A stretch of DNA of 12,622 nucleotides. Source: Paraglomus occultum (taxonomy: Eukaryota; Glomeromycota; Glomeromycetes; Paraglomerales; Paraglomeraceae). The DNA is taken from positions 1-12,622 of the forward strand of contig CAJVPJ010001071.1 in the NCBI GenBank assembly GCA_910592205.1, written 5' to 3'. Position numbers and translations under genes: made by a program. Below the pieces are notes generated by a model that saw only the letters and a list, made by a program, of their open reading frames with translations, was not told where the DNA came from and did no database searches. Below are positions 1-7,845 of this stretch, piece by piece (the stretch's first letter is position 1; each line of letters begins with the position of its first letter).

Positions 1-221
1 GTTTATCATAATGATGTAAAACCATTATCGCGTCTCGAGAAGGAGAGTAAATACTCTAGTAAACTCTTACATACAGGGGATTTTAATTTGCCCAAACCGC
101 GAAATAGCTATAATTTGGATTCAGCTGCAGGTATGTTACGCACTTGGTACAAATAAAATCAACTTACAATATTAACACCGTGCATTTCTTGTATTTAGAG
201 ACTCAACCTCTTTTTGAATAA
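1..221 (+). CDS. 3' end of a gene (partial), two exons 1-130 and 199-221
   Basis: Frame 1 is open from the window edge to 130, where a GTATGT donor follows. A 68-nt intron (131-198) ends in TTTAG, and the joined codon (G from 130 plus AG from 199-200) continues in frame for seven more codons to TAA at 219-221. The visible tail is about 51 residues and contains the strings YSSKLL and LPKPRNS. I recall similar Y-x-S-(R/K)-LL and LP-(K/E)-P-(R/K)-NS strings at the C-termini of many protein-kinase-like and Sel1-like proteins of Rhizophagus; this is from memory and weak. The intron has the same length as that of the BTB gene at 7846, which supports the splice call. An AATAAA overlaps the stop (217-222) and another lies at 303-308. 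The N-terminal part is outside the window, so no function can be assigned. Confidence 0.5.
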
Positions 222-1366
222 ACTTGTAATTTAATAGGCTTATTTACAAAGGTTCGAATTATATGATGTGCTTCCACATATGCCAATATGGTTGAGTTAA
301 TGAAATAAAATTGTGCATGTTACTGTTACTTGCCCTTTGCTGGATATTGACTATGTAAAAAATATGATACACTATTTATTAAACAGTAAATCTTGAGACA
401 ATTCTTTAAATTGGTAATGAGTTTGATGCTAATAAAACATAGCAACATTCGAGCTTGCATTCAAAGCATTCTAGCATCAGCTGCACGATGTGTTTTTCCT
501 GACACTGTTTCATATTCAAACCAGTTCTTTCCGAATGTATCATTATTTTATTTGTTCTTGAGATATAATGCGATACTTCAGTACTTATTTAATTTTAAAA
601 TGTGTCATTTTTCTGTGTCGTAAAGATATATAATCAGCATCAATAAACTTAACTGTTAATGATAATAATCATTGGATACAGTTTTTTATATCCGCGGAAG
701 ATTGAATAAACAATTTCCTTTGAAATCGAATTACTTCTTTTCAAATAAGGGTTATTATTATAAGTAGTTAAGAGGCTTCGCCTCTCTTGATCATAGACTA
801 ATGACAGTTGCCTTTTCTCGTTGCATGACTACTCTTTGAATTTTTTGATTGATGCATCCAATAATAATTACTACTATTATTCATTATACATTAGATACTG
901 TTCAACGTTTCTTGAAACGACTTTACATAGTTTTCGAGAGAAGGTACATATGTGGTAAATTATTGATTAGAATAGCAGGATTACGTACGGGCGATCTCAA
1001 ATTTCGTTTCTCAGAGAAGAATAGGTCTCGCGTGAATGTATAAAGCGCAAGTCGGCAATTCAGTAGTTTCAACTTCTAGCTCTTCGTCGGTTATGTGGTT
1101 GATAAACCGTGCTTTATCAGCCATTCAAAGTTTATTGTTCGACGTCTTGTTCACGTGTTCTTGCTTTGGAGGAGAAGAAGTGATACAGGTACAACGGTTC
1201 GAGTATAGAGAGTTCTTGTTCGTTGTATATGCGCTTTAGAAGAAGATGGTTGTTATGGAAGCATACATGTGCAAATTGAGAGCAGCCAGGGTATACGTAC
1301 AGTATACTTAATATTATGTATCGTGTGAGTTTATTAATAAAGTGTATATGGAATAAACATTTGCAT
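222..1366. other. Gene-poor AT-rich stretch
   Basis: I see no convincing gene here. Open frames at 393-623, 849-1043 and 1036-1239 are short, use non-ATG starts or have unremarkable composition, and show no recognisable domain. Small structures include a perfect hairpin AGAGGC-TTC-GCCTCT at 771-785, a palindrome around 906-919 and a TATAAAG at 1039-1045. The frame beginning with the ATG at 1095 encodes a short amphipathic start (MWLINRALSAIQSLLF) but runs into unrelated sequence. Confidence 0.5.
906..919. promoter_or_regulatory. Palindrome containing a heat-shock-element-like core
   Basis: CGTTTC-TT-GAAACG is a perfect 6-bp inverted repeat with a 2-nt spacer and contains TTCnnGAA, the tail-to-tail half-site pair bound by heat-shock factors. 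A TATAAAG box lies about 120 nt downstream (1039-1045). No confident gene follows, so a promoter role is only a possibility and chance is a reasonable alternative. Confidence 0.2.
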
Positions 1367-1515
1367 TTGTAATGCGGATCACATCCCCTCGCAAAAAATC
1401 ACATGCCGTAAATTTTAGATCGCAGATCACACGCTGTAAACGTTGGATAAACATCTCGAACCTCGCTCATCACGCTATTGACTTTCTGTAATGCAGCTCA
1501 CATGCTGTAGAAACG
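1367..1515 (+). repeat. Cluster of degenerate TCACATGC-type repeats
   Basis: Related short units recur with irregular spacing: GATCACATCC at 1377, AATCACATGCCGTAAA at 1397, GATCACACGCTGTAAACG at 1425, a weaker TCATCACGCT at 1467 and GCTCACATGCTGTAG at 1496. The outermost units also share a preceding TGTAATGC (1369 and 1488). Spacing between cores is about 20, 28, 41 and 30 nt, so this is an eroded minisatellite or a cluster of binding sites rather than an exact tandem repeat. A further isolated core, TTCACATGCACTGTAAT, is at 3984-4000. Confidence 0.5.
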
Positions 1516-1996
1516 ATTAGAAGTACAAGCATCTTTTTCTGACATGACATTCACATGACTGGAGGGATGTTTACATTTCAAGCGATGCTCCTATAATAAA
1601 GAAATCCGTAATATTGTGATCACATGCATAGAAAGGAAGAAATTGAAGGGAGGTCGCTACCTCAGAAAGTGGGTTTCTTCTCATCCTCTCGCGTTCTGAC
1701 AGTTTCAATGGAGCTCCCTTCTGCATGTGTCGCTGAACTACTATTTCCTGGTAATCATTGCTTTCAGATTTAAATTTTTCTTCAATTCGCTCATTCACTA
1801 ACTTTGGTGTGTGTGATGCAGATTTCTGGCTGCACCAAGATGATTTGTCTCTATCATGCTTTCTAAGGGTTTTTGGTGTTTTTTTGGGTATATGTTTTGG
1901 GAGTTTAGGAGGGGTGTTTTTGCAGGTATCGGCTTGAATCAGGCAACTTGGGAGATGAAAAGTCTGAGAATTGTCGATATGCCAAAGAACTGGAGA
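1498..1996 (-). CDS. Candidate two-exon gene of unknown function, 5' end not found
   Basis: On the minus strand a frame is open from just after a TAG at 1999-1997, itself a usable splice acceptor, down to 1661. A GAG|GTAGCG donor there opens a 70-nt intron (1660-1591) that ends TTATTATAG. Exon B (1590-1498) continues in phase 0 for 30 codons to TGA. The product of the two exons would be about 142 residues, rich in K, P, S and H. It has a basic low-complexity part (KKTPKTLRKHDRDK), then a more regular segment containing LSERERMRRNPLSE just before the intron. I recognise no domain. The intron size matches neighbouring genes and a stop-free run of this length is unusual in this AT-rich DNA. Against it, there is no in-frame initiator near the 5' end, and exon A overlaps the first exon of the plus-strand pseudogene antisense. 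It may be a 3' portion, a relic or a chance frame. Confidence 0.35.
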
Positions 1997-3887
1997 CTAT
2001 AAAACAATTCTTCGCCCCTCGTTCAACAACGGCTCAGGAGATTTTGAAATTGGGAGGCGGCATTTAAGGTGAGTGCACTTTCTACGCGTGTCAGTGTGTG
2101 TTGTTGTTGTGCGCTTAATGCTGGTGTGTTAGGGGATTAAACGAAACACTGTGTTTGTACCGGGAACCACTGGATGATTAGTTCTCAATATTAGTCCTCA
2201 AGCTTGTGTGATTAAGAGGCGACAGAAAATGTATTTGATGATAGTTTTTATTTTTCTTTTCCAGCGGCAGAAATGGACTAAACTAATTAGAGAATTTTGG
2301 GAGAAGAATTCAACTTGCATCAGTCTCGAGAGGGATTCGTCTATAGCTGAAATGGAGACCGAAGTTCTATCTCTTATCAGGTTGATGTCCGGGAAGCGCG
2401 ACCAGCCATTGTTAAGCCCATGGCAACCAGAGATTGGGCAAGGGTGATGCGGAAAGTTGAATCCTACCGTAATAACCTAACGAAGGAGCAGTGCCTTTAT
2501 AAGTAATACCTTTTTCCACTCTATATCCTCATATTCATGATATGTATAATATCACTAATAATACCTTTGTATCGCTAGTCCGTTATATTACTATCTCATA
2601 GATCATTCAGGCCAACACGTCCCCATTGCATGCAGACCTGTTGGCCAAATACTTTCCAAGAATGAGGCCCTCGTTGCCGAAGGAAGTGGATTTTACTGCG
2701 CGAACTCTTTCAGATAAAGAAAACAGCCTTTTCATGCGGCTTTTTGCGGTAGAGCCTTTTCTCCTGAGAACTTATTTGATGTTGCTGATACGTACATGCT
2801 GAGCTGTTTTATTTGTATACAGTCCAAACACCCCGATGACACACCTGTGAAAACAGAAAAAGAGCGTAATATTAAGGAGCTTGTGACAAGCATGTACGTT
2901 GAGTAAGGCAATATATCGCTTTCTATGTATTGATGAGTCTAATGGTATGGTATTATCATCTTGTAGCTTTATGTCAATAACGAAACCCGAAAAGGATAAC
3001 CTTTCTGAGACGGAACACACCACACGTAATGTTATGCCTTTGTTGGACGCTACTGTAGGCCTCGATACGGAGTGCCGCATCCATTATTAGTAAGTCATCT
3101 TTCCTTGCATAATAATAATTCCTTTTTGACATGTTTTATTAAACAAAATTTGTCGATACGTCTATTACTATGTAGTGGAGAACGTACCCTGGAAGTGACA
3201 GCTGATCGACGAAACGAAGGCAGTGATCCCTTTGAACGAGCTAGAGACGGTTATAAAGTGGACGGCATAATCGAACATCAAGAGCTGGGCTGGTTGCCAA
3301 CTATCGGATGTGGAGAAATCTCCGGCGGTCTGCCTCGGTGTACACGTGACGAAGAGTGGAAAGACACTCTTAAACTAGGCCTCGAGTTGCGTGACATATG
3401 GCGCAAGGCGCAGAAAGATTTGGTGATCAGTGCCGCACATAATCTAATCGTTTGGGGGTTCACAGTAGTCGGTGAGTAGTTTATACTTTCATAAGACCTC
3501 AAGCTTGTATGTGCTATGTGCTAGATTCGGTACTTACGATGGGGTAAAAAATTAGGCAGAAAACTTTGCATTTACGCGCTGGGTGTTGCTGGCGGACTCT
3601 TCCACCTGGTGCTCGTGAAAGAGGTGGCCCTACCGTCTTCACGCAGTGACCTGGTCAACCTGTAATATGCCTACCGCGTCATGCTGGCGTTCACGGACAA
3701 GCTAAACATTACGAAGAGGCAGCTGGTTGCGTGGAATCTGGAAATGGCTTGTAATGTAGAGACGAATCAGGCTCCGGAAGAACGAGAAATGCCTTGCATA
3801 ATCAATACGCCAGGCAAGAAAAGGACATCATACTGTTATAACAAGAGTAAATCAGAGTTAGATATTCACTTATACTTATTAGCATAA
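1926..3887 (+). pseudogene. Six-exon pseudogene of an uncharacterised fungal-type protein family
   Basis: Exons 1926-2068, 2265-2502, 2579-2902, 2967-3089, 3176-3471 and 3556-3887 are linked by GT-AG introns of 196, 76, 64, 86 and 84 nt (donors GTGAGT, GTAATA, GTAAGG, GTAAGT, GTGAGT). From exon 2 onward the phases match at every junction. Conserved-looking blocks in order are KRQKWTKLIREFW, ATRDWARVMRKVESYRNN, IDHSGQHVPIACRPVGQI, HAAFCGRAFSPENLFD, KVDGII, GCGEISGGLPRC, LIVWGFTVVG and VLVKEVALPSS. It resembles conserved hypothetical proteins I associate with Mucoromycota; the function is unknown. The D-G then G-E-x-S arrangement in exon 5 recalls a PD-(D/E)xK-type nuclease core, which is an inference. 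Lesions are a frameshift near 2040-2050, a one-base deletion near 2385-2395, and TAA stops at 2715-2717 and 3663-3665. No in-frame ATG is seen at the 5' end, so it is also likely 5'-truncated. A second copy fragment lies at 6545-6745. Confidence 0.75.
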
Positions 3888-4785
3888 ACTCTTGATGGAA
3901 ATTTAATACATTTTGATTTACAAAATAATAATTGTTGCAAACTAATAAACGCATCGCATCATTGAACACTATGCAATAAGTGCTTCACATGCACTGTAAT
4001 ACTGTAGTAATATGTATTCTTTTTCACTTGCATTTGTTGCAACCAGTCTGAATTGATCCGTTCGCGGTATTGTCATTTTCGAAATATATTAAAATACACG
4101 TACTTTACTTGCAACAAACATGAATCGCCGAGTAAACAGTGAGCTAATTCGTGGGCCAACGAATTCTCGTGCGCTATAAACAACAAATAAACCATTCACC
4201 TTAATACGCCATCTTATTATCACAAGCATATAATATCGATAAAGTTTGAGCAAATCATTATATTACATCGCGTGAACTGACATTTAATTAATGAGCAGTT
4301 ACTCTATGTATGCGTAGCTTTCAACTTACGTGATCTTTCAATAACGTTTCGGAGAATACTGACGTCGTGCTCTTCGCGTTCCTGCAATTCTCTGTATGTG
4401 TTGTTCCTTGATAATTCATCCTTTAGGTGTTGCTATGTTAGTCTCAATTGCAATTATTACTTTCGACTTATACTTTAATTATAACAATGCTGATTTCTAG
4501 CAAATGTCACAAGTGATATTTTATGAATATGTTTGTACACCAGTCCACATAATTCCCGTTGGGGCAGGCTCGGAGAGCACCTGAAGAGTCTATGGCAGAG
4601 GTCCCGAACACACTGTGTAATTATTAATATCTCGTAAAAATTTTTTTAATAAAACTATTTATATTTAATTATAATTGTGTAATTTTGTTTACCACATGTT
4701 AATAGGTAGATTTTCCTCTGTATTAAACCTCGAAATCCTTAATAAAAAACTTTTGTAGGCGACTGAATTTTATTATATATTATTA
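3888..4785. other. AT-rich intergenic stretch
   Basis: No gene is supported. It contains a perfect inverted repeat AATTCGT-(GGGCCA)-ACGAATT at 4146-4165 and one outlying copy of the TCACATGC repeat core (about 3984-4000). A locally GC-richer island of about 75 nt at roughly 4540-4615 sits in otherwise AT-rich sequence. The island has no tRNA fold and no long frame that I can see. Confidence 0.5.
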
Positions 4786-5630
4786 TTACGCGGGGCGGTT
4801 GAAAAGTTTTGATCGTTTATTATTTATTAAAAAATGTACATAATAATTTACGAATAAATCACCCAAGACCTTCAGGCCATCTTTTTAATCCTCAAAAGGT
4901 TTGTAATAGTACTGCTGCCCGAACACCACGTGCAGGCTATTTACCTCATTATAATTCCTTCCTGCCAGCTCTTTCCTTAGTCTTGGAAATAAAAAAAAGT
5001 CGCAGGGTGGACTATAAGGAGGGTGAGGAAACAGTTTTACTTGCTCCTGCTGTAACAGCTTATTGACTAACTTATGCTTATGTGACAGTGCATTATCATG
5101 GCGCACTGTTTTTCTATTCCTAATTTTCCTAAAATTTTTAAACACATTTGGCAATTGCCATAGAATTCTCCATTCACAGTTTTACCCTCTGGAATCACTA
5201 TTCTAGCAATACATTCATCTACATATAAAAAACACAGAACATTCCTCTTTTGCTAAATCTAGATATTCTCACAATTTGTGGTCTTTGGTCCTCCTTGCCA
5301 ATCCATACTTTATTCTGTTCTTTACTGGAGACTGTAAAATAATATACCCATGTCTCATCTCCAGTAATCCGCCTTCAAGGATGTCTAACATCTGTCTGGA
5401 ACACTTCACTTGAACCTGCTATTCTCCTCTGTTGTGATATCCATTTAGTACTTTTTTGAGCCCTAAATGCTCATGAATAATGTTTACTACTCTCTCATGG
5501 CTAATGCCTACCATCTGATTGTCACAATTGAAGGTGCATCATTACCCCATGCATGTAACAAAAATTGGTAAATTTCCTTGGCCTTCATCTCATTCTTCCA
5601 GCAGGTAAGAATAAAAAATCTAGTTTTCGC
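4786..5630 (-). pseudogene. Mariner-family transposase pseudogene (DD34D type)
   Basis: Reading the minus strand in pieces gives the mariner order: a helix-turn-helix part with KAKEIYQ (about 5590-5600), GISHERVVNIIHEHLGLKK (about 5455-5505), the first catalytic motif ITGDETWVYYF (Asp codon 5357-5359), a segment with KVWIGKEDQRPQ, then VNGEFYG, the second motif RHDNALSH (Asp codon 5095-5097) and the third motif PHPPYSPPCDFFLFPRL (Asp codon 4999-5001). Family enzymes normally have 34 residues between the second and third Asp; here there are 31, because the usual three residues between YSP and PCD are absent. Roughly 60 residues between the first two helix-turn-helix blocks are also missing, and several frameshifts and stops interrupt the reading frame. 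It cannot encode an active enzyme. Confidence 0.85.
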
Positions 5631-5775
5631 GGGTCTTTGGTTTTGATATCAGGTTTTTGAAATTACATTTCTCACAAACTAGCAAGTAATCACAATAGAA
5701 TTTTTTTTCAAAACTCGCACTTTATTTTTATTGGCACAAAAATTTTTGTAAAACTTTTTTTTTGAGTATCAATAT
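4786..5775 (-). mobile_element. Decayed mariner-like DNA transposon
   Basis: The minus strand carries a degraded mariner-family transposase from about 5630 to its TAA at 4788-4786. The left terminus is taken as the GC-rich, TIR-like sequence GCGGGGCGGTTGAAAAGTTT starting about 4790, which the last transposase codons run into. The opposite end is not clear: the best candidate is an A-rich stretch at about 5745-5770 sharing only about nine bases (AAAACTTTT) with the expected inverted repeat, so the right boundary is approximate. No target TA duplication could be assigned with confidence. The many stops and frame changes make it non-autonomous and old. Confidence 0.75.
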
Positions 5776-6544
5776 TAATTATCTTATCCCACCGACCACT
5801 CTTACAGTTACATTTATCAAGCAGAAGGCCCACGTTCCACAAAATTTGTCATCTCCATTCTATATTCTATATATGTAATTTTAATAAATTTAATTTATTA
5901 TACGTTCATATTTTAAAATAATTTCACAATATGTTGGAGTGCTCAAAAACTAGTGACTCATAAAGATCAATTTCTAACCCTAATTTTGCAGCGGTTTTTA
6001 TCATTCGATAAAGACAATACTATTATTATCAGAAAATTGCTTTATACATTAATATAAATTGATTTCTTTAAACTCTCATTTCTTTTCACTTGTCGGCACT
6101 ACCATTCAGTTACACCATAAAAAATTTGTTACAAATAGCCGTAATGACTCCTCTAGAGTGCCGTGGGATCTGCATATTAATATTATAATAAATAAATTTA
6201 TATTAGCACTGATTGAAATCTCGATTGTCATAATTTGTCATGTTTTGCCATACTAATGCTAATTTGTATTACATGCAGAATTGTATGTACATTATGTGTT
6301 TTATTCGTTCAATCTATGACGTTTACTATAACTACATACATTGTACAAACGCTAGTTAGATTTGGTATGTCTCCCACGCGGTGGCAAATAGAATTTACTA
6401 TGGAGCTGCATTGTTCTCCATGTAACCATTTTATTTTGTATTAAAACATAATAACCTGTATTATCTTACATTAAGCGACATGAGATTATTCGTGTTGTAC
6501 GTAACAAGTTAGAAAATTATCCAAATAGTACAGAATTATTATTG
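5776..6544. other. AT-rich intergenic stretch without a recognisable gene
   Basis: Open frames at 6059-6256 and 6235-6444 start at non-ATG codons or are low-complexity and hydrophobic by base composition, with no domain recognised. A small inverted repeat ATGGAG-(10 nt)-CTCCAT lies at about 6399-6420. I see nothing else of note. Confidence 0.5.
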
Positions 6545-6745
6545 GACCGGAGTCCGATTTCTTTTCTCTAAACCACGAATCTTTCCAGATTCAGTGTATC
6601 CGGCTGCCTTTTTGTCATGTCTAACTTGTCGGTGAAGGCTAGCGTAATACAGTAGCATATTGCAGGTTGACCACGTCAAGATGTGAAGATGGCAGAGCCA
6701 CCTCTTCCACGAGCACCAGGTGCCAGTAACATGGTCAAAATGCAT
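6545..6745 (-). pseudogene. Inverted fragment of a second copy of the six-exon pseudogene (last exon)
   Basis: The reverse complement of this segment aligns with exon 6 of the pseudogene at 3556-3887. Over 65 bases (6719 down to 6655 against 3606-3670) I count about 55 identities, and similarity continues through DKL and TKRQ to the NLE and CTCCGG positions near 6545. It retains LVLVEEVALPSSH and then NLQYA, with CAA at 6662-6660 where the other copy reads TAA. Downstream of that it has small indels and a frame change, and upstream similarity stops after a short TGCATTT match, so only about 200 bp survive. It is a relic, separated from its relative by about 2.7 kb that includes the mariner element, and in the opposite orientation. 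Confidence 0.75.
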
Positions 6746-7710
6746 CGTTTAGTTATTGATGGAGAAGTTGTACATGATAGTATAAAATCAGCTTGTCAGA
6801 AAAGCCTTCCAATGCGGCAGTTTTGTTCTTTTTCTAGCATTAGAATTGTCGTTGTAGAAGTCATGTTCGCTCGCGTACGAACTCTTCGCCAGTTATGTGG
6901 TTGCAAATTTTCTTTGTACTTTTGCATTGCTGCTAATCCTGCTTTAATGGTATGTTATATTCAATGAGTTGAAAATGCGTAAGTTAGAAATTGTGGACAA
7001 TACAAAAAAAATGACGCGTGTTTAGAGGTCGGAGTATTCACTAAAGCGACCAAGCAAGGCACAAGCACATATTTAGATCGTTGGGGAAAACGGGCCAACA
7101 CTGGCTGCGTGAATATTTTCACAGCATTAGTTTTATTTTTGTTAGGTTAATCTCTTATCTCGCTTACGTTCCAGCATAACGTATCGGCACTGGGTTGGTC
7201 AGTAAGAATAATCTATAATTGCACGATTGATGTGGTGCAAGTTATAAGTAAAATGTTAAACAAAAACATCGGAATTATGCTCATTTCTTACTCACAATTA
7301 TTCATTTCTTTTCTTTCACAGCATTTACAATCCCACCACAGAATAACTTCACTTGCGCGGAAAACTTTCTCTACATGCTCGATCATCTTTCAAAAGAGAA
7401 CTATAAATCCAACCCTAAGCTAACACGGGTGTTCTATTTATTCTTCATGTCAGCAAGTGATCATGATGCATTTCGTCTAATATACACAATAATTATATTG
7501 ACGTACTATTTATTTAACTAACAAACCATGCAATGCGAAGAATGTACACCAACACTGGTGAGTTTTCGAGGATATATGTACTTGCTTCCGACAAACAAGC
7601 ACGATAATATTACTACATACATTTCGAAAAGTGGATCTGCCTTAATCAATATTACGAATTGAAATATCATACTTCTATGAAATGAGGATTCCATTACGCA
7701 AGAATTTGTG
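6746..7710. other. Intergenic stretch with short unassigned frames
   Basis: A plus-strand frame from 6683 to 6967 overlaps the antisense relic and is probably its shadow in the first third; the rest shows no domain. A 62-codon minus-strand frame (7146-6961) covers a GC-richer patch at about 7020-7130 and includes FTQPVLARFPQRSKYVLV; this could be a dispersed-repeat remnant. A frame at 7232-7423 shows nothing recognisable. No gene is supported. Confidence 0.4.
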
Positions 7711-7718
7711 GGAATGTG

Positions 7719-7750
7719 CTTATCTTTATCACCATTACCTGATAAGATAA
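7719..7750. promoter_or_regulatory. GATA-motif cluster upstream of the first BTB-TLDc gene
   Basis: CTTATCTTTATC (7719-7730) is followed by GATAAGATAA (7741-7750): two GATA cores on the minus strand and two on the plus strand, about 100 nt before the ATG. Fungal GATA factors bind HGATAR. A matching cluster sits at the same distance before the second copy, with a spacer of 10 nt here and almost none there. No clear TATA box is visible. Confidence 0.5.
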
Positions 7751-7845
7751 GGCGCCAATTATTATGTTACACAAATATTACACTATTGACTGCAAGAGGA
7801 AAACATTGACATTGTCACTGCTTAACGATTCTCCGTAAACGAAAA

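Noticed and set aside
248-262. GGTTCGAATT, similar to a tRNA B box (also GGTTCGAG near 1195)
   Set aside because: No flanking stem pairs, no A box or acceptor stem at the right distance; no tRNA fold can be drawn.
1095-1185. Short N-terminal amphipathic peptide after a TATA box, faintly like the start of an Arf/Arl-type small GTPase
   Set aside because: No P-loop or any other GTPase motif follows in any frame, and no splice-consistent continuation is visible.
2899-3080. Open frames on the minus strand (2772-3080) and in another plus frame (3278-3502 minus) over the pseudogene
   Set aside because: They are shadows of exons 3-5, whose plus-strand frame has conserved blocks and phase-matched introns.
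4540-4615. GC-rich island considered as an RNA gene or exon
   Set aside because: No cloverleaf, no flanking splice sites in a consistent frame, and no recognisable peptide.
4809-5066. Plus-strand 85-codon frame across the transposon
   Set aside because: It is antisense to the mariner transposase, whose catalytic motifs are clear on the minus strand.
5636-5660. CGCGGG...GTTTTGAT, resembling the mariner end at 4790
   Set aside because: It is in direct rather than inverted orientation, needs gaps, and lies inside the transposase N-terminal region, so it is not a matching terminal repeat.
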